A DNA stretch of 64,000 nucleotides from Lepeophtheirus salmonis (taxonomy: Eukaryota; Arthropoda; Copepoda; Siphonostomatoida; Caligidae): positions 8,866,001 to 8,930,000 of the forward strand of contig NC_052137.2 in the NCBI RefSeq assembly GCF_016086655.4, in the 5' to 3' direction. Shown in pieces: positions 53,421 to 63,935 of the stretch (the first letter of the stretch is position 1; every line of letters starts with the position of its first letter). The translations under genes and the position numbers were made by a program. The notes beneath the pieces were generated by a model. It did no database searches, was not told the DNA's origin, and was given only the letters and a program-made list of their open reading frames with translations.

Positions 53421-53872
53421 AATCTTCAAACAAAATTACTGGAAAAACTGTCGTCTGTACGCGGTACATAATGTGGTATTAGTTCACAAGACAAACACGG
53501 TACGACTAATCTTAGAGGACATAAAATAACATTTGAAATAATTTCTGTACTTGGTTGACAAAATGGGATTTTATTTTTCTACGAAATACATTAAATATCA
53601 ATAGCAGGCTTTTAAATTGGTATGATGAATTACCTTCAATCAATTTTTTAATGAATTATTAGGTATTTTTTTATTTTTTTACTCCAAATCTCCTTGAGAT
53701 TTGCAATGGTTTTAAACGTAATTTGGGTTTGTCTCTTTTCATTTCATTATTTTGACCATGAAGATTAATGATCCCAAAATAATTCCGGCATCAATATAAA
53801 TGCATACAAAGATATGTTGTACTAATGATCCATGCAAATTAAAAATGATGTATATAAGTATATGGGGGATCC
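53421..53872. other. Non-coding stretch
   Basis: Nothing recognisable on either strand. Confidence 0.5.
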
Positions 53873-54145
53873 GTCAACATAAAATCAATCTAGACCAAAA
53901 AGATAGAATACCATTTTTTTTTTCATAAATACATACAACCCAATATTTTAATGACATATTTGAGGTAATTATATGCTTTATATTCTAATTTCTGGGTTGA
54001 TGTTAGATAGCCTAGAGTTTTAGATCTAGTATATAATCTTTATTTGATTTAAGATACTTAAATAAGCTCCAATATGGTCTTTCAAATAAAATTAATAAAT
54101 TTATTATTATTTTATTGTGACGATCAATTTTGGCTAATTTAAGTT
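53873..54145 (+). repeat. Dispersed repeat R4, copy
   Basis: ATCCGTCAACATAAAATCAA, TTTTAATGACATATTTGAGG, TATAATCTTTATTTGATTTA, CAATATGGTCTTTCAAATAA and TTTTATTGTGACGATCAATT follow the R4 order. This is the longest copy, about 270 bp. Confidence 0.6.
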
Positions 54146-55229
54146 TACATAGTGAACAGAACTTATAAGTTCCATTTCAAACAAATTTGGATATAAGCAA
54201 TTTGTTGAACAAAAGTTTTACATCTGGCGTAACGTTCCAAATGTTTGATTGCTCACTCAAGGATTTAAATAGGAAACCAGCCTACATAGCATCTTGCATA
54301 CTTGTTTACGTTGCAAGGAATGATGGTAGAGCTCATGTACATCTTAGTCAATTAATTTGTCCATCTACTCCACTTCTAGCTAACACATGGCTAGTAAAAT
54401 ATTATAACAATATATAATAGCATTTAACTTTTTTTAGCCTGAGGTACTAATTGGTACGTATATGTGCTATTTGGGAAAAATATTTAGTTCACCAATTGGT
54501 AAACAATTATATGTTCAATTTCTGGAAAGAGTGAATAAATTTTGATTTCTTATTTATTTCCCAGATACAAAATAAATCATGCTAAAAACATTTTTTTTAT
54601 TTGTCAGAAAATAATTTGGCCCTTGTAATGTTAAAAAGCACTTTATATTTATCTGTTTTCTTTTCCCAAGAATGAAAAAATATTGATAACAGCATTGGAA
54701 AATAGAAAAAAACCCGGTTTAGATTGCAACTACACTAAGCCTTGCGCTCGTCTAATGTTATATTTTTTACAAGCATAATCATACATTCATTAATGGACTA
54801 GAAACATAAGATATGACTTGTGAATAGTTTTGGTTCATATCAAATAAAAAAACCTTGAAACTTTGTACAGTACCAGCTCTCGATCGACCCATCTGTTTAA
54901 TCAACGTTCCTTCATTAAACAACATGGTTTTTCATTATATAAAAACAAATTACACGCCTACACGTCACACAAGTTTTTCAGGGACCAAAAAGTGAATAAA
55001 GTACCATCCCTTATACCACATACGTACGTGCACATGTGTAGACCACCCAAGGGGTAGTAGGTTATGTTTTTAACTTTGCCTATGGGATATTCAACTAGAG
55101 ATTATATAATAATTTATCTATAATTGAGTATAAAATCAGAGTATGTATGTAAATGGTAGTTCTTTTAAACGTTCGCAATTTTCTCTGGCCTCATCCCATC
55201 CCCTACAAACAACTTTTAATACAAACACG
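54146..55229. other. Non-coding stretch
   Basis: Two short plus-strand frames (54187-54417 and 54863-55057) have no recognisable motif. 54735-54800 weakly resembles R6. Confidence 0.4.
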
Positions 55230-55400
55230 TAGTGTTGTGTCATTTCTTATTTAGGACTTAAGACTGGAGTCCGTCCAGTTCAGTTCAATCTTCGTCCAGT
55301 CCAGTTCTTTACTAAAAATGTATAAAGTTTCGTCCCTGATGACATCAGAACTTTATTTTCTTAAGCAGTTCCAGTACTGGCAGTCCGTTTGGACAGATAA
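55230..55400 (+). repeat. R2 hAT-like element (left part)
   Basis: TAGTGTTGTGTCATTTCTTA, then TTTAGGACTTAAGACTGGAG, GTCCAGTTCAGTTC and CAGTCCGTTTGGACAG are R2 sequences. The right terminus is not found. Confidence 0.6.
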
Positions 55401-55489
55401 TTACACATTATGGTTTCCATCGACGATATACCTCCTTCTTCTTCTTTGAATCAAGGAACAAAAAATTTGTGCACTTTTGAATATCTTGT

Positions 55490-56481
55490 CTAATTTAAAT
55501 GCTATAATAGATAACAAGTTACTGGCTAAATCGATCGGGTACACAACTAAATTAGTCCAGAAATTCAGTAAATATGTCAAGCAGGAAGGTGAGGACCCAC
55601 TGATAATGATTTATCTGAAGCATTGAGGCCTGGAAGAGGACAAAAGCGTCCAAAGTCCTACTTTGTTGAAGAAAATCAACAACAAAATTGAGAAAAATCC
55701 CGGCCAATCGATGAATTCGATGACTGACAGCTTCAACGTAGTGTCATGTTCAACTGTCGATCGTTTCATTAATGAAGACTTACGGTACATCAGGTATGCT
55801 TGTCGCAAGGGACAGCTTCTAACCCCGACAAACAGGGAGAAAATAATTTTATCGAGCTAAAACAGAAGACTCCTATAAATGATATTGTCTGGTTCTTCTC
55901 AGATGCCAAAAAATTATGTCAAACCCAGAAGTTTTCATGGGAGAATAATAGATGGTTGAGAAAAAGTCGTTATAACGTCCCTAGGATCATGAAGGACAAG
56001 TTCCTTCAGAAAGTTATGGTTCTTCGTGCTGTTTGCAGCAAGGGTCACGTTATGCCGACCTTCATTTTTAAGCAGTGTCTGAAGATAAACACCAAGGTCT
56101 ACATCAATATTCCGCTCACCAAAGTCTTCCCCTGGATCCACAGTATCATGAAAAACCAACCTTGGAACTGGTAGCAAGACGAGACCCTCTGTCACACCTG
56201 CAAAAAGAGCACTCGATTTTTATTATTTTTATAATTCAATGTACGTACAACCGAGTTATTGGCCTCATAACTCGCCGGCATTGAACCCTTTAGACTATTT
56301 TGTCTGGAGGAATGTTGAACAAGTTCCCAATGAATGCCTCTAAGCTGCATTACAAGTTCCTGGGAGCTCGGATAAGGAGGGTATTCCGTACTTTACCCTG
56401 TGGAACGGTCAAGAAGGTAATGGAACTTTCCGGGGACCTTGTGAATGTGTGGTCCGAGCTAATGGCAATTTTATTGATTGA
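55490..56481 (+). pseudogene. Tc1/mariner transposase pseudogene (near full length)
   Basis: The N-terminal side reads IDNKLLAKSIGYTTKLVQKF, a helix-turn-helix, then QSPTLLKKINNKIEKNPGQS and MNSMTDSFNVVSCSTVDRFI, the second HTH, and YIRYACRKGQLL. After a frameshift the catalytic domain starts with IVWFFSDAKKLC (first Asp; family FSDEK), then QKVMVLRAVCSKGHVMPTFI, INTKVYINIPLTKVFPWIHS and IMKNQPWNW. After another frameshift PHNSPALNPLDYFVWRNVE follows, where the usual third catalytic Asp of SPDLNP is Ala. The end is VRANGNFID and a stop at 56479-56481. Total length is normal for the family. At least three frameshifts or stops and the catalytic substitution make it dead. Confidence 0.8.
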
Positions 56482-56893
56482 ATGCTATAATGTTTTTTTT
56501 GTGAAAATTTTAATACAACTTTTAAGAAATAAAGTCACAGCTGCGTTTCACTTTTTTTCTTTCTATGGCATACGAACGTTTAGATGAACCATACTTTAAA
56601 TACTAAATATAAAAATAGAGCAGGGAAAACCAACAGTAAAAAATGACAGTTTATGCATGCTTACTCATGGTGAATATAGGTAGATTTTAATTGCTTTGTG
56701 TGTGTCAAGGAACAGAGAATAATGCATGGTTGATTACGTAGGTGGAAAAATCTTGGAGTAAAGAGTTAGTGAGTTATGTGACGTTTTTACATCATCGTTA
56801 CATAAAGGTAGTAATCGTACAATTAACTCACATGATCTCTTATCAAAAGATCCTTGTTCATATAATTAGTCAAATATATTATTGCATATGTAC
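56482..56893. other. Non-coding stretch
   Basis: Nothing recognisable. The first ~100 bp would be the transposon's 3' flank. Confidence 0.45.
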
Positions 56894-57645
56894 TAGTGTT
56901 GATACGTGGCCCAAGACCAAACTTTTTTCCCCGGTTCATTTTTAATGATTTTTTGCTAAAGTAAATCGGACAATATTTAGGTCCAAAATAGGATCTCAGA
57001 CCATGGACGTAAATTTCATAGCTTGCAAATTATAGAGTCATTTTTTGATCTCAAACTGTGCACCGATTTTCTCCCAACTTCTGATTAGTTAGTAGTACAA
57101 ATATTATTAATACAACTTACATATTTACCTTCATATGACATTGCTGTTACGAGGTTTACAATTTTGAAACATAAATGTTGTCATCTGCATTTCAATTTTC
57201 AAATCGTAGGCCGAATTTTTATGTCTTAAAAGGTATATAAACAAAATTTCTTTTGTGGGATTGATCTGGACGGAATTTTTATTTGAGACTGGTCTATCAG
57301 AACTTATTTAAAAGACCAAATAGGTTTGGTCCACTAAGAATCATAAAGGTATCAGACTGGCAGGGGCGTCCGCCGGATTTTTTTTTGGAAAAAAATTTAA
57401 TATATTTTTTAAATTCTTTGCTTTTTTTTGGAATAATTTGTCAAAATATCTTTTTAATTTTTGAAAGATAATAAATTTTTCAAATAAAAAAAGAAAAGAT
57501 TTTTTCTATTTTCTCTTAAAATAATTTCATCCTCACAAAAAAACTATATTCAAAATCAAAAATTCCTTAAATGGGGGGGGGATACACCCACCCCTCCAGA
57601 CGATCCCTGACCGGTAAATGACTTTCAGACAATACCCATCAATAT
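56894..57645 (-). repeat. R1 hAT-like miniature element, copy 7, interrupted
   Basis: It starts TAGTGTTGATACGTGGCCC (R-type end) and ends in a diverged L-type end (ACCGGTAAATGACTTTCAGA, ACCCATCAATATTA). A 249-bp element (57361-57609) is inserted within the L-type end. Interior GACCGAT motifs are more decayed than in copies 3 and 6. Confidence 0.6.
57361..57609. mobile_element. Miniature element nested in R1 copy 7
   Basis: It is bounded by CAGGGGCGTCCGCCGG on the left and, read inward from the right, CAGGGATCGTCTGGAGGG. Comparison with other R1 copies shows that ACTGG to its left and ACCGG to its right both correspond to the single ACCGG of the uninterrupted sequence, so a roughly 5-bp target duplication is likely. 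The interior is T-rich. Similar end sequences occur at 4.6, 12.9, 27.2 and 50.7 kb. Confidence 0.6.
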
Positions 57646-57672
57646 TATGTGCCAAAATATGTGTTTCTTTAC

Positions 57673-58139
57673 TGTTGATACTCGATTGACCGAATATTTT
57701 CCCAATTTGGTCTTAATTGATTATTTGGAATCTGGTAAATCGGCCTGGACTGCGATTTCAGACCAAAAGTTAATAGTTTTCAAATTGTGATGAAATTTTG
57801 TACCTCTCAATATATAGACAAATTTTTTTTTCAGTCTGAATTTATGAAACATTTTTTTCCCTAAGCCTGATTCATTAGTTGTAAAATTTTGATTTATGCA
57901 ACCCATTTAACTTGATATGACGATACCGTATGGCGATGTTTACATTATAGAAAAACATCGTAATCGAATCATTATAAATGAGACCGATTTGACAGACTTT
58001 TGTATTGTTGGATTGATCTAGACTGAATTTTATTTGAGACTGGTACATACCAAAGTTTTTAAATAAGGCCAAATGGGTTCTTACCACTAAAAATCATAAC
58101 AATAATAGACCGGTCTATGATTTTCAGTGACGAACTCTA
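57673..58139 (-). repeat. R1 hAT-like miniature element, copy 8
   Basis: TACTGTTGATACTCGATTGA at the left, then CCGAATATTTTCCCAATTTG; at the right AGACCGGTCTATGATTTTCA, then GTGACGAACTCTAAT. The order and orientation are the same as in copies 6, 7 and 10. Confidence 0.55.
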
Positions 58140-58164
58140 ATATCACAATCTATGTAAATATTAT

Positions 58165-58715
58165 TGTTGATACTCAGTCCAGCATTGATTTTTTTTCGGT
58201 TCTGTGTTAAGTGATTTTTTCTATACCGATTTGGACCGACTTTTCGGTCCAGACCGCGGTCTTAGACCATGGATCGATTTTATCTGTCTCAGTTGTTTAC
58301 AAATTTTGGTTCGGTCTCACTCTATGGAACGATTTTTTTTGTCTCAATTAATGGACTGATGTTTTTCGGTCTCATATATTATGAAATACCTTTTATTTCT
58401 AGATCAACTGTCATTCATTTTTTCAAAAAATTTCAAAAGTATACAATAAGTTATATAACAAATACTGTATACATATAAAAGACGGCAGGATCAAAATTAA
58501 TCCGAACTATCTCTGTGTATACTTTGTATAATGTCATTGTACTTGAAAAAACATATGATGTCATATTATAAACAATTTATATGTAAAATCGGTCTAAACC
58601 GATTTTTTGTGACCAAACTAGACCGAATTTTCCATATGTACCGATCTAGACCGAACTTTTATAAAAGACCGAATGGTTTATAATTTTGGAATCAAATTTC
58701 ATTACTAATGTTTGC
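58165..58715 (-). repeat. R1 hAT-like miniature element, copy 9
   Basis: ATTGTTGATACTCAGTCCAG, then dense GACCGATTT/CGGTC motifs (58215-58370 and 58580-58670). The right end is weak (TTGGAATCAAATTTCATTAC, TAATG). Copies 7, 8 and 9 lie nearly end to end. Confidence 0.55.
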
Positions 58716-58944
58716 CTACATATAATGTGTTTATTAGTAGTGATTATAATCCTTTCTATAATGGGCTGGGCATGTAAAAAACAAAAAAGGAAAATCAACA
58801 TGGTAAAACTCTGATAATTTGAAGAAAGTTTTGGAGGAGAGAAGCTTATCTGTCATGACGTTTCATCATATTAGCTAAAATCAGTTTTGATAAGGGGAGG
58901 AGGGAGATAAAAAAATAAAAAGGACATGGGCAAAAATTACTCAG
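58716..58944. other. Non-coding stretch
   Basis: Nothing recognisable on either strand. Confidence 0.5.
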
Positions 58945-59068
58945 ATATTGATTCCCCAATTCTACTCTAAGTACAACAAGTACTTAACAATTGTAACTCT
59001 ACACATCGTCAGGGGTTTGTCTTTTACGAGCACACGCGATCAGTTCAATCAGTTTTTGAATCTATTTG
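58945..59068 (+). repeat. Dispersed repeat R7, copy
   Basis: GATATTGATTCCCCAATTCT, ACTCTAAGTACAACAAGTAC, TTAACAATTGTAACTC and TCTTTTACGAGCACACGCGA match 29237-29370. Confidence 0.6.
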
Positions 59069-59219
59069 GGAAAAGATGCTCTCTACTATGGGATTAAATA
59101 AAAATGACAACTCTGAAAGAAAAGAAAATTCATTCTTCAGATTACCAATTTAAAAAACAAACAAAAAAAAAAAAAAACTGGACCAGCTAAAATAATTACA
59201 GGATTTACATCATTATTTA
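59069..59219. other. Non-coding spacer
   Basis: A-rich sequence with no recognisable feature. Confidence 0.5.
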
Positions 59220-59502
59220 TTTGTGTTCATACTCATTTCGAGACCGCCTTTTCCTCCTGTTTGGTTTTAAAGTATTTTTTATAAGCTACTCTGGACTGGC
59301 ATTTCGGTCTAAACCGTGGTTTGAAACTAAGGACAGAAATTTAAATGGAAGACGGAAATTTCATTTTTTTTAATTAATTATTTGTAGTCTTATTTATTTT
59401 TGGACCAGATTTTTTACTTATATTTATGTGTAGACCAAATTAGTTAAAATTATAACTATAACCCATATCGGTCTAGGATTCTTTGACAAAAAACCAACAC
59501 TA
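59220..59502 (-). repeat. R1 hAT-like miniature element, copy 10
   Basis: TTGTGTTCATACTCATTTCG, then AGACCGCC at the left; TCGGTCTAGGATTCTTTGAC and AACCAACACTA at the right. Flanks TTATTTAT and GTGTTTAT match at 6 of 8 positions. At 283 bp it is the shortest two-ended copy. Confidence 0.65.
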
Positions 59503-59989
59503 GTGTTTATTTATTTAAATCAAGGATGGATATCATGATTTATATGTTATTGATATCCCGTCCAGTGCGAGTACAGTTAACTAATCTTTGTTTCATTCTT
59601 TTTACTCTAGTTTTTTTATCAACATCTCAAATTTAATCTTTGTTTTTTTCTTAATGGATTTTGACTTGAAATGTTTTATCTCTTACTTCTTTTATTTTAA
59701 AAATGGATAAAACAATTAAAATACATATATTATAAAATACTTTTAGTGATTATAATAAAGAATAGTGCTTCTTAAAATGTGAGGTGCGATTCATAAGAGA
59801 GTGTGGATCTACTACAAAGGGACGCAAAGGTATTTTTTTGAATGTTAAATACAGTCAAAAAGTGATTCAATGCCTTCGACTTATAGTAACTCATTCTATA
59901 ACCAGAAATTGGGATATATTGACATTGTATTCTTCCTATTTTTTATTTTTTAAACGTTCCTTTAATTGGTCAGATGGAGTTGGACTGAT
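59503..59989. other. AT-rich non-coding stretch
   Basis: Nothing recognisable on either strand. Confidence 0.5.
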
Positions 59990-60171
59990 TAAGTATCAGA
60001 AAACATTATAGTTCTAAACTTATTCCATCTGACCTAGGAATCTTCTTTGAAGTACATATACATAAATTATATTTCCTTCTCTAGGAACGACCGAGATACA
60101 AACCTAAAGCCACATTGAATTCTAGAGAATAATTTCTCTCGAGCGCGTTGTCCATTGAACTACGTCGTTCC
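59990..60171 (-). repeat. tRNA-headed SINE, copy B
   Basis: The head (60171 down to 60084, 88 nt) starts GGAACGACGTAGTTCAATGG, and its first seven bases pair perfectly with TCGTTCC at the end of the head. The T-arm position reads TTAGGTTTGTATCTCGG, which together with copy A points to an ancestral TCAGGTTCGTGTCCTGA, a good TPsiC arm and B-box. The tail (TAGAGAAGGAAATATAATTT, GATTCCTAGG.CA.ATGGA) is shared with copy A at 13654-13745. Most of the sequence between A- and B-box is also conserved between the two copies. Confidence 0.65.
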
Positions 60172-61127
60172 ATTACTTTTTTTACAAAAATCTAACCAAT
60201 AAATAATAAAAAGTTTAGCAAGATACTGCAAAATTTAGTTGAAGCTAACAGGAAAGCTACTCATTTGCCAACACTAGGAAAAAGCTACAGCAGAGGCTCG
60301 AACAAAACAAAAAAACAGAGAGCAAACATATTCAATACTGGCTGATACGGTGTGTTGAATGACTTAAGTTACATTTTCAGCATGTAACCGTTGTTTAACA
60401 ACAAAATTTGAGCGCATACACAGGTAAGACGTTGTTTGCTGTTTTTACCGCTGGTCAGAAGTGCTTGGTGTCAGTTAATTTTTTTTTGCATCGATGATCG
60501 AAGTATTTATTCGACAAAAAAGGCAGAGTGTCCTTGTTACAATCCGAGCTGGACGAGAAAATTTGAGATTGTAAACTTCTTAAATCTGGATAGGCTCTTT
60601 TGTCTGGAGACCCAGGAAGGAACTGGGAAATGCAATATTTTTTACTTAGCTTTCATTTGTATTCTTCTCCATTAATCAAATGATCAGGGTTAAAAAGTCA
60701 TTCGTCAATTACGCTGCTGTATTCATTAAAAAGTTGGCTGGGTTTAATATGATCTCACTCATAGACTGATTGAGAGCATTGCTTTCGAGCATATATTCTA
60801 TATATTGTACATCAAAACAGCTGCTGGGTGTATAAAAGAGCAGCTTTTAATTGTGGTTTCTTTTGTTTTGGGAAGTTTTATAGTTAATTTGGAAGATAAA
60901 TTCAATGTTTTCTGGTAACTAATTCATAACATGTTGTTGTTGGGATATGAAATAAGAACAACAGCAGCTGATTTGAGACCTCGCTTTTATATTACTTTTT
61001 ACACAACTTCAGCGTTCCTTGTCATCCCCCCTCGTCATGGCTGCCTTTAATTCTCAGTGTTACCATTTTAATTTCAGTTTCTTTTTTTTTGACATGCCCT
61101 AAGTGCTACATATGTTTATCTCTAGTT
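60172..61127. other. Non-coding stretch
   Basis: No gene is recognised. The 79-codon plus-strand frame at 60436-60675 has no motif I know. Confidence 0.4.
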
Positions 61128-61590
61128 ATAAGGGTAAGTCCTAGAACTGGACTCTTGGTAGAATTGAGGAAGTACATTCGAGTATTTCCTGTCTATATCA
61201 TTGCCAGATACGGAGTGGGGCTTTGTTTTTAAATCCTTCACTCATAGCTGCTCACAACTAATTTAATTAAACATTATGACAGTATCGGTAAATATTCTCC
61301 CAAAAATTCTTCAAACTACATTAGTGACCACGTTATTTTTGTTCTATTTCTTCTTTTTTAAGGTGCTTAAAATACTAACAATGATTAATTATGACTAGTT
61401 ATAAGTGTAAGTCCTTGTTAGACTCGGATTATAATTTAGGATAGGCATTATAGTAATTTCCGTAACTATATTTGCTAGATACAGAGTTGGGTTTATGTTA
61501 ATTTTTTTTATCTCATAACGTAGCTAAATTTATGACAAGTCATGACAGCATCGGTAAATCCTTTCCTGAACAAATTATAGGTTGACTGCC
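61128..61590 (-). repeat. Repeat R7, two reverse copies in tandem
   Basis: CTAGTTATAAGGGTAAGTCC at 61131 and CTAGTTATAAGTGTAAGTCC at 61394 start two units about 263 bp apart. Both continue with CCAGATACGGAGT/CTAGATACAGAGT and end with ATGACAG.ATCGGTAAAT. A partial third copy lies at 44600-44690. Confidence 0.6.
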
Positions 61591-61789
61591 ACCTGCTTCT
61601 GTCTATTGCTAACGCTCATGAGAATACAAATTTGGCCCCGATAGAGTGCTGTGAAAATTGGTTGTTCGAGTTTATTATTTTTTTTTTTTAGCAGAGCGGC
61701 CAATCATATTATTTTCATCATTGGCTAGTACTATGTCCTTCTATTCCAAATCCATTCTTTTATATTTACACAACTCCAATATATTTATC
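61591..61789. other. Non-coding stretch
   Basis: No feature is recognised; it leads into the open frame that contains the next relic. Confidence 0.4.
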
Positions 61790-62119
61790 TCACTTACAAC
61801 TTCATATTTTCATAACCACTCTTTGATGATGCACCAGAAGCTTCGGGAGCACGGATGGGCAGTTTTTATGCATCCACTCTACAGTTTGTGCCTGACACCA
61901 AGTAACTACCACCTGTACCTGTCTAATGTCTATGCCAAAGCGCTTAAGTGTACAAATTTAGCCTCAGGAGAGGCCTGTGGGTTGTCCGAGTTGTTTGCCA
62001 ATAGAGACAAGGGATTCCACGAGAAGGTCATTATGAAGTTAGATCCTTGTTGGGAACAAGTTATCAAACAGAACCGGCATGCTTACCAGGCATGCACCTA
62101 TAAAATGATACTTTTTTAA
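61790..62119 (+). pseudogene. Mariner transposase C-terminal half
   Basis: This lies inside a 153-codon open frame (61658-62119), the longest in the window. The recognisable part reads MMHQKLREHGWAVFMHPLYS, then LCLTPSNYHLYLSNVYAKAL, FANRDKGFHEKVIMKLDPCW and EQVIKQNRHAYQ. In mariner transposases the corresponding region is H..YSPDL.P.DYHLF..L... , then F....FY..GI.KL...W..C....G.Y. The third catalytic Asp of SPDL is lost (LCLTPSNY), and the end is extended past the usual stop. The first half of the frame has no similarity. It lies tail to tail with the next relic. Inactive. Confidence 0.7.
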
Positions 62120-62159
62120 AACGTTTATTCTGATAAGGTGGTTACAAATTTAATTTTCA

Positions 62160-62770
62160 AATTATGCGCCTTTACTAGCCACACATTTTCCCCATCTTTC
62201 AGGCAATTTATGGATGCCTTTCCAAAAAACCTTGTTCGTCATCGGCTGCAAACTACCCATATATCCATTTTTTTGCTTCAGCGTGAAAATCGAAGCGTAA
62301 GTCATTGAGTGCGTGGTCCATCGATGCAAACAAGTGATAATCGGAAGGAAACAGGTCTGGTGAGTTATCCGCATGAGCAAGAGGTTCCCAGTTGTACGTT
62401 TCAACAAGCTGGTGGGTGGCTATAGAGCGATGCGCTGGTGCGTCGTCATCAAGGAAAATTACCTTGTGTTGCCTGGCTCCATATTTTGGCCGTTTTTGGC
62501 ATATAGTATGGTTCAAATAGGCCAATTTTTGTTGCTAGCGACCACGATTAACGGTTTGACTGGGTTGTAAAAGGCCATACCATCTTCAAACTCTTTGTTG
62601 GCTGGCCACGCTCTTCATGTCTCACGTCAAAATCACCACTTTGGAATTTTCAAACCACCTGAAGCACTGTGCTCTGCGTAGAGCATGTCCACCATAAGCT
62701 TCCACAAGCATTTGATGGGTTTGAGAAGCGCTTTTCTTCAATGAGTAACAGAAAATAAATGATGTCCACA
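62160..62770 (-). pseudogene. Mariner transposase pseudogene (HTH to C-terminus)
   Basis: Read on the minus strand. The N-terminal part (about 62740-62590) gives QTHQMLVEAYGGHALRRAQC, then FRWFENS and, after a frameshift, SGDFDVRHEERGQPTKSL, the mariner HTH and linker. After a large internal deletion, ARQHKVIFLDDDAPAHRSIA follows with the second catalytic Asp, then NSPDLFPSDYHLFASMDHAL with the third, and RFDFHAEAKKWI. A frameshift leads to FWKGIHKLPERWGKCVASKG at about 62165-62225. The catalytic Asp of SPDL...D is present, so decay is moderate. It belongs to the true mariner lineage (DYHLF, RWxKCV), unlike families A-D. Confidence 0.8.
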
Positions 62771-62989
62771 CATAGTAGATTGTAAGCAAAAATTAGACAT
62801 TTTTACGAGCGAAAAAAGTGCGTTGTTGAATTAAACTATAAAAACAATAAGGAATTAAAGATTGTTGACGGATTTAGAAATAAGCATTTAGATTTTTTGA
62901 CCGGTTTTAATGTCTAACTGGCGACACCTAGGGACCAATAGCCGAAAGTCTCATTTCACGCTTCTTATAAAGCATTGAAATATAGCAAA

Positions 62990-63018
62990 AAATACGAAAT
63001 TACTTTTTCCCCAACCTA
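62990..63018. repeat. Mariner-type terminal sequence of the 62.2-63.0 kb element
   Basis: Read inward on the minus strand it starts TAGGTTGGGGAAAAAGTAAT, then TTCGT. This is a typical mariner (irritans-type) terminus and sits about 250 bp before the transposase start, as expected for the 5' end. The partner terminus beyond 62160 is not clear. Confidence 0.55.
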
Positions 63019-63600
63019 TTATTTTGCAAGCAAAAATAAAAGCGATGTATGTACTATGATTACTATTAAGCAAGAATAAACTTGAACCCTTAATTGGCAT
63101 GACCTTTGAGAAAGAGGGTTAAATATGCTCAACCGAAGCCTAGTATGAATATATTATAGTTACATTGAGCAAACAAGAAACAAAGTCATTAAGAGAAGAA
63201 CTAAAAACGCATCTAAGAAGGAAGTTCCTACACAAACAAATTTTTTAATACATAATCATCCTCGTTTTTTTATCATAAAAGACTGAATTGAATACAAAAG
63301 TCTTCTCTTAATCCTTATTAGTGGCATGCCTGCCTCGTTAGACTCACAAATATCCATTTAATGTACGTAGATACAATACAAAATGTAAAGATTAGTTATT
63401 AAAGACGTGTACAATACATACATTAGGTTAGGTATAAAGAGAGTGAAGCCAGTCATTTCCTATGGTCTTTGTAAGGCCTTTCTTTTGTAAATTTGATTGT
63501 GAAGATCATTTTATTTTTCCACATACTTATTTCTACGTATATTAAATATGTTCATTAATGAGACAGGCAGCGTGTTTTATTGTTAGGCGTATTCATAATA
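63019..63600. other. AT-rich non-coding stretch
   Basis: Nothing recognisable on either strand. ACAGGATGAAACAATATAATTG at about 63601 may be the terminus of the next element. Confidence 0.45.
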
Positions 63601-63713
63601 CAGGATGAAACAATATAATTGTTGCCCAAAAGAAAACAACACTACAGCTTTATTTTTCAATTTTTATCGAAAAAATCAATTTAGGTAACTTGATTATGTT
63701 GTACAGGTGATAT

Positions 63714-63935
63714 CTATTTAATGTAGCCGCCTTCAGCCTCAATCACCGTTTTGATACAGGTCCAAACCCTTGGAGCATACCTTTTTCAATAGCACCTGCG
63801 GGAGCTAGGTCAATACTCAGTGTATGGCGGGTGTTGGTGTTGTGTGGGAGATCATGTTGCGTAACCACACGAAGTAGTCCAACGGTTTCAGGCCCAGGGA
63901 GGAGGGGCCCGTGAGAGGAAGATACAAAGTCAACT
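63714..63935 (-). pseudogene. Tc1/mariner transposase C-terminal fragment
   Basis: On the minus strand, GPSSLGLKPLDYFVWLRNM (family pattern SPDLNPLDYFVW) is followed after frameshifts by CIKTVIEAEGGYIK and a stop at 63714. The third-Asp motif has lost its Pro-Asp (SLGLKPLDY). Upstream sequence to the window end is not recognisable as transposase, so the copy appears truncated. The long minus-strand frame at 63743-63943 is in a shifted frame. Confidence 0.6.

Noticed and set aside
60084..60171. Functional tRNA gene
   Set aside because: The acceptor and T-arm are tRNA-like, but the region between the boxes gives no proper anticodon arm, and a second copy with the same unrelated body exists. 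A SINE is the better explanation.
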